A stretch of 6,755 nt of DNA, taken from assembly GCA_019100305.1 (NCBI GenBank), contig JAHRHW010000241.1:1-6755 (forward strand), given 5' to 3'. Source of the DNA: Candidatus Thiodiazotropha taylori (lineage in GTDB: Bacteria > Pseudomonadota > Gammaproteobacteria > Chromatiales > Chromatiaceae). The notes below the pieces were generated by a model, which saw nothing but the letters and a program-made list of their open reading frames with translations, was not told the origin of the DNA and did no database searches. Of the stretch, positions 1 through 5,906 are shown piece by piece; positions within the stretch are counted from its first letter, which is position 1; every line of letters starts with the position of its first letter. A program made the position numbers and the translations under genes.

Positions 1-169
1 CTCCCGCAGTCAGCTGCTCGACCGGGTCTGGGGAACCAACGTCTACATCGAAGAGCGTACCGTCGATGTGCATATCCGGCGTCTGCGAAAGGCACTGGAA
101 CCCTCGGGTAAAGAGAAGCTGCTGCAGACTGTGCGGGGTGCGGGTTACCGCTTTTCTGATAAACTTTGA
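1..169 (+). CDS. phoB: PhoB, phosphate regulon response regulator (3' end only)
   Basis: Only the last 55 codons are present, read from base 2 to a TGA at 167-169; the receiver domain lies left of the window. The fragment is the C-terminal part of an OmpR/PhoB-type winged-helix domain. It includes the recognition-helix stretch RTVDVHIRRLRKAL and the wing hairpin TVRGAGYRF, plus the VWGTNVYIEERTVD segment that closely matches my recollection of E. coli PhoB (VWGTNVYVEDRTVD). PhoB is the cytoplasmic transcription factor that, when phosphorylated by PhoR, binds Pho boxes and activates phosphate-starvation genes. Its placement directly upstream of pstS, with Pho boxes in between, supports the identity over other OmpR-family regulators. 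No phoR follows it on this strand, unlike the common phoB-phoR order, so phoR must be upstream or elsewhere. No convincing intrinsic terminator follows the stop, so some read-through into pstS is possible. Confidence 0.93.
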   Translation, partial: SRSQLLDRVWGTNVYIEERTVDVHIRRLRKALEPSGKEKLLQTVRGAGYRFSDKL

Positions 170-261
170 TAATTTCATCTGGATGGCTAAGGAAAGGATG
201 TCACGCACTAAGTTACTGAGGTCTATTGCTATGCGATTGAATGTGGCAGGTGATCTTTTAA

Positions 262-301
262 CTGTAACAAAACTGTCATCTAAATCTCATCCAGTATTCA
301 T
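262..301 (+). promoter_or_regulatory. Tandem Pho boxes (PhoB operator) upstream of pstS
   Basis: Four 7-bp units start at 262, 273, 284 and 295, an exact 11-bp period: CTGTAAC, CTGTCAT, ATCTCAT and TATTCAT. The 4-bp spacers are AAAA, CTAA and CCAG. The known PhoB half-site is close to CTGTCAT with 4-bp AT-rich spacers, two half-sites making one 18-bp Pho box. The second unit is a perfect match, the first is near-perfect, and the third and fourth keep mainly the TCAT end. The array is best read as two consecutive Pho boxes (262-279 strong, 284-301 weak), the arrangement described for E. coli pstS. The inferred role is activation of pstS by phosphorylated PhoB during phosphate starvation. Confidence 0.85.
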
Positions 302-311
302 CTTGCAGGCC

Positions 312-317
312 TATGCT
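312..317 (+). promoter_or_regulatory. Putative -10 element of the PhoB-dependent pstS promoter
   Basis: TATGCT lies exactly 10 bases after the last Pho half-site (ends 301), the spacing seen between the phoA Pho box and its -10 in E. coli. In such promoters the downstream Pho box replaces the -35 element. Transcription would then start near 323-326, giving a leader of roughly 60 bases before the pstS start. The hexamer itself is a modest match to TATAAT; position is the main support. TATTCA at 295-300 is an alternative -10, but it coincides with the fourth half-site. Confidence 0.6.
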
Positions 318-365
318 CTGCGAACCTAATAAAACGTCATATGTTTTTGGTTGACTAAAAATCTC

Positions 366-375
366 GGAAGGAGAG
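366..375 (+). promoter_or_regulatory. Strong ribosome binding site of pstS
   Basis: GGAAGGAGAG contains AAGGAG (368-373), with nine bases between it and the ATG at 383. It is clearly the best Shine-Dalgarno sequence in the window. It fixes the pstS start and fits the high level of binding protein that the transporter needs. The sites in front of pstC, pstA and pstB are much weaker. Confidence 0.85.
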
Positions 376-382
376 AAATATT

Positions 383-1426
383 ATGAAGAAGCTGATTTCA
401 GCAGCTGTCGCTCTTTCGCTGACCGGTTTTGTGGGCATGGCCTCAGCCCGCGACTACATCAGCGTAGTCGGTTCCTCGACCGTATACCCATTTGCTACCG
501 TGGTTGCTGAGCAGTTCGGCAAAACCACCAAGTTCAAAACTCCGAAGATCGAATCTACCGGTTCAGGCGGTGGTTTGAAGCTGTTCTGCGCCGGCGTCGG
601 TGTTGAGCATCCTGATATCACCAACGCTTCCCGTCGCATCAAGAAGTCTGAAGTTGAGCGCTGCGCGGGCAACGGCATCAACGATATCATCGAAGTCAAA
701 GTCGGCTACGACGGTATCGCACTGGCCAACTCCAAAAAAGCACCTCAGTTCAAAGTAACCCGCAAGGACATCTTTCTGGCTCTGGCCAAAGAGGTTCCGG
801 ATCCAAAGGATCCCATGAGCGGCAAACTGGTCGCCAACCCTTACATGACCTGGAAAGACGTAAACAAGGATCTGCCTGACATGGCGATCGAAGTTCTCGG
901 TCCTCCTCCCACTTCCGGTACCCGTGATGCTTTCGCCGAGCTGGCAATGGAAGGTGGCTGTAAAAAGATCGATTGGATCAAAGCCATGAAGAAGAAGGAC
1001 AAGAAAGCTTACAAGGCTCTCTGCCACACTGTTCGTGAAGACGGCAAGTACATCGAAGCCGGTGAGAACGACAACCTGATCGTTCAGAAACTGGAAGCCA
1101 ACAAAGGCGCCCTGGGCGTATTCGGTTACAGCTTCCTGGATCAGAACTCCGATAAGGTTCAGGGCTCTCTGATCGACGGCGTTGCCCCGACTTTCGAACT
1201 GATCGCTGACGGCAGCTATCCAGTATCCCGTCCGCTCTACTTCTACGTGAAGAAAGCGCACATGGGTAAAATCCCCGGTATCACCGAGTATCTGGCTGAG
1301 TTCAGCAGTAATAAAGCCTGGGGCGAAGAGGGCTATCTGGCTGATAAGGGCCTGATCCCGATGCCTACTGAAGAGCGTAAAGCTTTCAAGAGCGACATCG
1401 AAGCGATGAAACCTCTGAAGCTCTAA
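383..1426 (+). CDS. pstS: PstS, periplasmic phosphate-binding protein
   Basis: This 347-residue protein is the phosphate-binding component of the Pst ABC transporter. It has a clear Sec signal peptide: MKK, a hydrophobic core at about residues 4-19, and an Ala-Ser-Ala site giving likely cleavage after residue 22, so the mature protein starts RDYISVVG. There is no lipobox, so it should be soluble in the periplasm. Family phosphate-loop motifs are present in order: GSST (30-33), STGSGGG (58-64) and SGTRDAF (178-184), followed by the KGALGVFGYSF segment (241-251). Four cysteines (69, 94, 193, 214) are all in the mature part and could form two disulphides. A lysine-rich stretch lies at about 200-212. 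The start is fixed by a strong ribosome binding site and the signal peptide. Two Pho boxes precede the gene and an intrinsic terminator follows it, suggesting strong PhoB-dependent expression largely as a single-gene message. Confidence 0.96.
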   Translation: MKKLISAAVALSLTGFVGMASARDYISVVGSSTVYPFATVVAEQFGKTTKFKTPKIESTGSGGGLKLFCAGVGVEHPDITNASRRIKKSEVERCAGNGINDIIEVKVGYDGIALANSKKAPQFKVTRKDIFLALAKEVPDPKDPMSGKLVANPYMTWKDVNKDLPDMAIEVLGPPPTSGTRDAFAELAMEGGCKKIDWIKAMKKKDKKAYKALCHTVREDGKYIEAGENDNLIVQKLEANKGALGVFGYSFLDQNSDKVQGSLIDGVAPTFELIADGSYPVSRPLYFYVKKAHMGKIPGITEYLAEFSSNKAWGEEGYLADKGLIPMPTEERKAFKSDIEAMKPLKL

Positions 1427-1450
1427 TGGGCTGAAGCTTTGGCTGCAAGA

Positions 1451-1486
1451 AGCGGCTGCTTGTGAATCACAAGTAGCCGCTTTTTT
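1451..1486 (+). terminator. Intrinsic terminator between pstS and pstC
   Basis: The arms 1451-1464 and 1468-1481 form a 14-bp stem with a single G-U wobble (1458 with 1474) and a 3-base AAT loop. A run of six T follows (1481-1486). The GC-rich base of the stem (AGCGGC with GCCGCT) next to the T run is textbook Rho-independent structure. It lies 24 bases after the pstS stop and only 17 bases before pstC, leaving no room for a separate pstC promoter after it. It therefore probably lets only part of transcription through, setting PstS above PstCAB. The 3' stem would also protect the pstS message from 3' exonucleases. Confidence 0.9.
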
Positions 1487-1503
1487 CTGGGTAGTAAGAA
1501 AAG

Positions 1504-2886
1504 ATGCATACATCCACACTGATTATTTTATTATTGGGCCTGATGTCGCTGGCCTATTACTTCGGGCGCAAACGCTCTCTCAGTCTTGTTGGGGGAAAGG
1601 TTCGCGATCTTCATTCACTACCCTCTTACTACGGAATGCAGACCGCCATGTGGTGTGGTATTCCGGCACTGATTCTATTAGCGCTTTGGCTCTCCTTCGA
1701 AGAGTCGGTCGTCACCGGCATGGTGGTCGAATCGCTTCCGCAAGAGATTCAGGAGCTGCCCCCTGAGCGTCTTGATCTAGTCCTAAACGATGTTAGAAAT
1801 CTGTCTCAAGGTGATATTGTCTCCTCGACAGTTGATCAAACCATGCAGCAGGCGGCAGATCACTACACCAGCCTGATGGGTATCAGCCATATGGCGCTTT
1901 TCGTGGTTGCGCTGAGTGTGGCGATATTGGCTGGCCTCTGGGCGCAGCGCACCATAACGCGTGAACAGAGGGCGCGAAACCGGGTTGAAAAAGCGATCAA
2001 TTTCTTTCTGCTTTCAAGTTCAACCCTGGCGATATTCACTACGGTAGGTATCGTTCTTTCAGTGCTGTTTGAATCAGTCAGGTTCTTTCAGCAGATCCCA
2101 GTTACAGAATTTTTGTTCGGTCTTGAGTGGTCGCCGCAGACCGCCATACGACCCGATCAGGTTGGATCATCCGGCGTGTTCGGCTCGGTGCCACTGTTTG
2201 CGGGCACCATGTTGATCACCCTGATAGCGATGATTGTCGCCGTACCCATCGGCCTGATGTCGGCAATCTACATGGCGGAGTATGCCAGTAAACATTTCCG
2301 TACCCTGGCCAAGCCGGTACTGGAAGTACTGGCCGGTATCCCCACCGTTGTGTATGGATTCTTCGCCGCACTGACCGTTGCCCCGTTCTTCCGGGATCTG
2401 GGGACCGACATCGGTTTGACTGTCTCCTCTGAGTCGGCTCTGGCTGCAGGCGTGGTAATGGGTATCATGATCATCCCGTTCGTATCCTCTCTTTCCGACG
2501 ATGTGATCAATGCGGTTCCACAAGCGATGCGTGACGGTTCCTATGGCCTGGGTGCCACCCGTTCCGAAACCATCCGTAATGTCATCATACCGGCGGCACT
2601 GCCGGGTATTGTGGGTGGTGTGCTGCTGGCGGTTTCCCGTGCCATCGGTGAGACCATGATCGTGGTCATGGCAGCCGGCCTCTCCGCGAACCTTACCGCG
2701 AATCCCTTGGAGGCGGTGACAACAGTAACCGTTCAGATCGTTACTCTGCTGGTGGGGGATCAGGAATTCGACAGCGCCAAAACTCTGGCTGCCTTCGCCC
2801 TGGCGCTGGTGCTGTTTGTCATCACCTTGGCGCTCAACATGATCGCACTGCACATCGTACGTAAGTATCGGGAACAGTATGAATAA
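1504..2886 (+). CDS. pstC: PstC, phosphate ABC transporter permease (long form)
   Basis: This 460-residue inner-membrane protein is one half of the phosphate channel, paired with PstA. The C-terminal permease core has hydrophobic segments at about 166-189, 231-255, 278-295, 312-332, 368-388 and 427-450. The cytoplasmic EAA-type coupling loop that contacts PstB lies at about 340-370 (SYGLGATRSETIRNVIIPAALPG), followed by SRAIGETM. The protein is about 140 residues longer than E. coli PstC (319). The extra N-terminal part has hydrophobic segments at about 3-19, 48-64 and 127-146, with an acidic non-membrane loop at about 65-126; this resembles the N-terminal domain of long PstC proteins (I believe DUF3708). 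The ATG at 1504 has only a weak purine-rich site (TAAGAAAAG), so translation may be low. The coding end overlaps pstA by 8 bp, indicating translational coupling. Expression depends on read-through of the terminator upstream. Confidence 0.94.
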   Translation: MHTSTLIILLLGLMSLAYYFGRKRSLSLVGGKVRDLHSLPSYYGMQTAMWCGIPALILLALWLSFEESVVTGMVVESLPQEIQELPPERLDLVLNDVRNLSQGDIVSSTVDQTMQQAADHYTSLMGISHMALFVVALSVAILAGLWAQRTITREQRARNRVEKAINFFLLSSSTLAIFTTVGIVLSVLFESVRFFQQIPVTEFLFGLEWSPQTAIRPDQVGSSGVFGSVPLFAGTMLITLIAMIVAVPIGLMSAIYMAEYASKHFRTLAKPVLEVLAGIPTVVYGFFAALTVAPFFRDLGTDIGLTVSSESALAAGVVMGIMIIPFVSSLSDDVINAVPQAMRDGSYGLGATRSETIRNVIIPAALPGIVGGVLLAVSRAIGETMIVVMAAGLSANLTANPLEAVTTVTVQIVTLLVGDQEFDSAKTLAAFALALVLFVITLALNMIALHIVRKYREQYE

Positions 2887-4177
2887 TCAGCAGCAACAAC
2901 ATCAAAAGACCATGGATCGGGTGCAGCAGGGACTGGATCGCCGCTATCGGCAGGAGAGACATTTTAGATGGCTTGGTATGGGAGCGATCATCCTCGGTCT
3001 CGTATTTGTCTCTTTTCTGTTTATCACAATTATCTCTAACGGTTACACTGCCTTTCAGCAGACCTACGTGAAACTGGATGTGTTTTACGATCCGGAGATG
3101 ATTGCACCGGTTGGGGAGACCAATCCGCAGGTGCTTTCAAAAGCCGACTATGGTGGGCTGATCAAAGCTTCAATGCGGGATATGTTTCCTGAGGTTACCA
3201 ACCGTCGTGAGAAAAAGGTGCTGTATGGTCTGATCAGTAGCGGCGCCTCTTATGAGATCCGTGATGCGGTGATGAATAACCCGGAATTGATCGGCACCAA
3301 AGGTGAAGTCTGGGTAGTGGCTGACGACGATTTCGATATGCTGATCAAAGGGCATATCGATCTGCGCTTACCCGAAAGTGATCGGCGCATCAAGGATAAT
3401 CAACTGGCCTGGATTCACGATTTGCAGGAGCAGGACCGTGTAGAGAAGAGGTTCAATACCACCTTTTTCACGGCCGGCGATTCGAGAGAGCCTGAATTGT
3501 CAGGTATCAAAGGTGCAGCCTACGGTTCATTCTTCACCCTGCTGATATGTTTGGTCCTTGCCTTTCCGATAGGTGTCGCCGCGGCGGTCTATTTAGAGGA
3601 GTTTGCTCCCAAAAACCGCTGGACCGATATCATCGAGGTGAACATTAACAATCTCGCTGCCGTACCTTCCATCGTATTCGGTCTGTTGGGTCTGGCGGTA
3701 TTCATCAACTTCTTCGGTCTGCCCAGATCGGTGCCCCTGGTTGGTGGTCTTGTATTGGCATTGATGACCTTGCCGACGATCATTATCGCCAGTCGTGCCG
3801 CACTGAAATCGGTACCCCCTTCAATCAGAGAGGCGGCGCTTGGAGTAGGCGCTTCTCCCATGCAGACGATTACACACCATGTACTGCCATTGGCTCTACC
3901 GGGCATGTTGACCGGAACGATCATTGGTATGGCACAGGCGTTGGGTGAGACTGCACCACTACTGATGATCGGTATGGTGGCGTTTATCGTTGATGTGCCT
4001 GGTAGCGTGATGGATCCCTCAGCTGTACTGCCGGTACAGATCTATCTGTGGGCGGACAGTCCGGAGCGCGCCTTCGTCGAACGTACATCCGCAGCGATTA
4101 TGATACTGTTGGCCTTTCTCATCAGCATGAATCTGCTGGCGGTCTGGCTGAGAAAGAAATTTGAGCGCCGTTGGTAG
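2879..4177 (+). CDS. pstA: PstA, phosphate ABC transporter permease (long form)
   Basis: This 432-residue protein is the second inner-membrane subunit of the phosphate channel. A polar, Gln-rich N-terminus (about 1-30) precedes one membrane segment at about 32-53. A large hydrophilic region at about 55-210, probably periplasmic, comes next and resembles the N-terminal domain of long PstA proteins (I believe DUF3333). The permease core then has hydrophobic segments at about 214-238, 262-280, 285-305, 338-370 and 403-424. The coupling loop is at about 317-342 (REAALGVGASPMQTITHHVLP), followed by AQALGETAPLL, which is typical of PstA. It is about 136 residues longer than E. coli PstA (296). The ATG overlaps the last codons of pstC, so ribosomes finishing pstC can restart here; only a weak GGGA is seen upstream. 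pstB follows 21 bases after the stop. Confidence 0.94.
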   Translation: MNNQQQQHQKTMDRVQQGLDRRYRQERHFRWLGMGAIILGLVFVSFLFITIISNGYTAFQQTYVKLDVFYDPEMIAPVGETNPQVLSKADYGGLIKASMRDMFPEVTNRREKKVLYGLISSGASYEIRDAVMNNPELIGTKGEVWVVADDDFDMLIKGHIDLRLPESDRRIKDNQLAWIHDLQEQDRVEKRFNTTFFTAGDSREPELSGIKGAAYGSFFTLLICLVLAFPIGVAAAVYLEEFAPKNRWTDIIEVNINNLAAVPSIVFGLLGLAVFINFFGLPRSVPLVGGLVLALMTLPTIIIASRAALKSVPPSIREAALGVGASPMQTITHHVLPLALPGMLTGTIIGMAQALGETAPLLMIGMVAFIVDVPGSVMDPSAVLPVQIYLWADSPERAFVERTSAAIMILLAFLISMNLLAVWLRKKFERRW

Positions 4178-4198
4178 ACTGGCGCAAGTGAGGAAATT

Positions 4199-5071
4199 GT
4201 GGAACAAGTAATGAATGAGACAAGTGCCGCAACGCCTGGTTTAGCAGAAGAAACCGAAGCTGCGGCTGGTACAGTGCAGAGTACGGACGATACCGTCGGT
4301 GAGATCTATGTTGATGATCCGCGTATGACCTGCCGCAATGTGGATGTCTATTATGGTGAAAAACAGGCGATTTTCGATGTCAGTCTGGATATCGGTAAAA
4401 ATCAGGTGATCTCCATGATTGGCCCCTCCGGTTGCGGTAAGTCAACCTTTCTGCGTTGCCTCAATCGGATGAATGACACCATTGATGGCTGCAGGGTGAC
4501 CGGTCAGATCAAGATGGACGAGCAGGATATCTATGATGGAGGCCTGGATGTGGTTCCGCTGCGCGCCAGTGTTGGCATGGTGTTCCAGAAACCCAATCCG
4601 TTTCCCAAATCGATCTACGACAATATCGCCTACGGCCCGAAGATTCATGGCCTGAGTGATAACAAAGAGCATCTGGATTCGATCGTTGAGACCTCACTGC
4701 AAAGAGCCGGGCTTTGGGAAGAGGCCAAGGATCGTCTCGATCAACCGGGTACCGGTCTCTCCGGTGGCCAACAGCAACGACTTTGTATTGCCCGGGCCAT
4801 TGCCGTCAGCCCTGAAGTCATTCTGATGGATGAGCCCTGTTCCGCATTGGACCCGATCGCAACGGCTAAAATTGAAGAGCTGATCGATGAGTTGCGAGAG
4901 AGATTCACTATTGCAATCGTCACTCACTCCATGCAGCAGGCCGCCCGCGTCAGTCAACGAACAGCCTATTTTCATTTGGGTAAATTGATCGAAGTGGGGG
5001 AGACCGATCAGATCTTCACCTCACCAAGACACAAACTGACTGAAGACTACATCACCGGCCGTTTCGGCTAA
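4199..5071 (+). CDS. pstB: PstB, phosphate ABC transporter ATP-binding protein
   Basis: This is the cytoplasmic ATPase that powers phosphate import through PstC-PstA. Counting from a GTG at 4199 (290 residues), all ABC motifs are intact: Walker A GPSGCGKST (75-83), Q-loop Gln130 in FQKPNPFPKSIYDN, signature LSGGQ (187-191), Walker B VILMDE (207-212), D-loop SALD (215-218) and the switch His243. The FQKPNPFP and CSALDPIAT stretches are characteristic of PstB. The protein ends in the family-typical TEDYITGRFG. The ABC domain begins near residue 42, after an acidic, Ala/Thr/Glu-rich, probably disordered leader; E. coli PstB (257) has much less there. The start is uncertain: GTG 4199 has GAGGA only four bases upstream, whereas an in-frame ATG at 4211 (286 residues) has only a weak GGAA (4201-4204) at normal spacing. 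Confidence 0.96.
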   Translation: MEQVMNETSAATPGLAEETEAAAGTVQSTDDTVGEIYVDDPRMTCRNVDVYYGEKQAIFDVSLDIGKNQVISMIGPSGCGKSTFLRCLNRMNDTIDGCRVTGQIKMDEQDIYDGGLDVVPLRASVGMVFQKPNPFPKSIYDNIAYGPKIHGLSDNKEHLDSIVETSLQRAGLWEEAKDRLDQPGTGLSGGQQQRLCIARAIAVSPEVILMDEPCSALDPIATAKIEELIDELRERFTIAIVTHSMQQAARVSQRTAYFHLGKLIEVGETDQIFTSPRHKLTEDYITGRFG

Positions 5072-5089
5072 CGCGAGGGCGGATCTGCA

Positions 5090-5824
5090 ATGAATGACAT
5101 GACAAACGGACATATCGTGAAGGCCTTTAGCGCGGAGCTTGATCATCTGAACAAGCTGGTGCTGGATATGGGTAGCCTTGGCCAGGATCAACTGCGCAGG
5201 GCGGTGCAGACCTTGAGGGATGAAGATCCAAAGGCCGCTGGCTTGGTGATTGATCGCGATCGCAAACTGAATGAGATCGATGTTCAGGCCGATGAGGAGA
5301 TCATCCGCTTGATCGCCAAGCGTCAGCCGATGGCTAAGGATCTGCGTGACATCCTGACCGTGCAGAAGACCGTCTCGGATCTGGAGCGAGTAGGGGATGA
5401 AGCGCGTAAGATCGCCAACCTGACCATCCACTTCTATGACAATGGCAAAAATCCACCCAGCAAAGAGATCCTGCATGACATCTACGATATGGCTGAGTTT
5501 GTCGATGAGATGCTGGGACTGAGTCTTGTGGCTTTTACCGAACTTGATCTGGACAAGGCGATGGAAGTGATCGAGTTGGATAAAAAGCTTTATGAGGACT
5601 TCAGAGGAAGTCTGCGTCGCCTTTCAACCTTCTTAATGGAAGACTCACGCAATGTAGGCTCTGTTGTGGATATTGTGCTGGCGCTGCGTGCCCTGGAGCG
5701 GATTGGTGGTCACGCCAAGAATATCGGTGGCTTTGTGATTTTTCTGGTCACTGGAAAGGATGTTCGGCATGAGGACATTCATGCGATTACCGCTGAGATT
5801 GAAGCCAGCCGAATAGCTGAATAG
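5090..5824 (+). CDS. phoU: PhoU, phosphate signalling and transport regulator
   Basis: This 244-residue cytoplasmic protein is the usual length for PhoU (E. coli 241), made of two similar three-helix halves. PhoU is known to connect the Pst transporter with PhoR, keeping the Pho regulon off when phosphate is plentiful. The first metal-site motif is intact (DLERVGD, 97-103, then EARKIAN), as are IIAKRQP-like RLIAKRQP (73-80) and FLMEDSR (181-187). In the second half the motif reads LERIGGHAKNIGGFVIF (202-218): Gly207 replaces the usual Asp, and Gly214 replaces an acidic residue seen in E. coli (ICE). Both changes are read directly from the DNA (GGT and GGC). The rest of the protein, including the GKDVRH end of the domain, is normal. 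The ATG at 5090 has GAGG at 5075-5078 and GGA at 5081-5083 upstream, 18 bases after pstB, so it is in the pst operon. Confidence 0.95.
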   Translation: MNDMTNGHIVKAFSAELDHLNKLVLDMGSLGQDQLRRAVQTLRDEDPKAAGLVIDRDRKLNEIDVQADEEIIRLIAKRQPMAKDLRDILTVQKTVSDLERVGDEARKIANLTIHFYDNGKNPPSKEILHDIYDMAEFVDEMLGLSLVAFTELDLDKAMEVIELDKKLYEDFRGSLRRLSTFLMEDSRNVGSVVDIVLALRALERIGGHAKNIGGFVIFLVTGKDVRHEDIHAITAEIEASRIAE

Positions 5825-5857
5825 TCGCCACCAACAGACAACACTCCCCTTATAATA

Positions 5858-5890
5858 TCCCATCCCTCACGATCTTCCAGAGGGATGGGA
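5858..5890. terminator. Hairpin in the convergent gap after phoU
   Basis: An 11-bp perfect stem pairs 5858-5868 (TCCCATCCCTC) with 5880-5890 around an 11-base loop. It lies between the convergent phoU and the - strand sensor gene, where a terminator is expected. Neither strand has a strong T run after it: the + strand continues AATCCGTTAT and the - strand TATTATAAGG. It may act as a weak two-way terminator or as a message-stabilising structure. The stem is certain from the sequence; the function is inferred. Confidence 0.55.
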
Positions 5891-5906
5891 ATCCGTTATA
5901 CCAGGT

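Noticed and set aside
140..155. GCGG-GTTA-CCGC followed by TTTT at the end of phoB, a possible terminator
   Set aside because: The stem is only 4 bp and lies in codons for the conserved GAGYRF motif, so it is explained by coding constraint.
198..204. Isolated ATGTCAC resembling a Pho half-site
   Set aside because: No partner unit is found 11 bp on either side (209-215 is TAAGTTA), so it is likely chance.
66..329. 87-codon + strand open frame
   Set aside because: It overlaps the conserved phoB reading frame in another frame and then runs through the Pho boxes and promoter. The protein has no recognisable features.
344..361. A 7-bp T/A-rich stem (TTTTTGG with CTAAAAA) just before the pstS ribosome binding site
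   Set aside because: It is mostly A-T pairs with one G-U and a 4-base loop, so it should be weak. There is no sign of a riboswitch or of a competing structure with the ribosome binding site.
563..1519. Long (318-codon) antisense open frame opposite pstS
   Set aside because: It is the mirror of strongly biased pstS codons and also crosses the terminator hairpin. The translation has no signal, domain or membrane pattern, and no ribosome binding site was evident.
2167..2853. 228-codon antisense open frame opposite pstC
   Set aside because: Its translation is very rich in His, Gln, Arg, Gly and Asp, as expected from the reverse complement of hydrophobic membrane codons. No conserved feature is visible.
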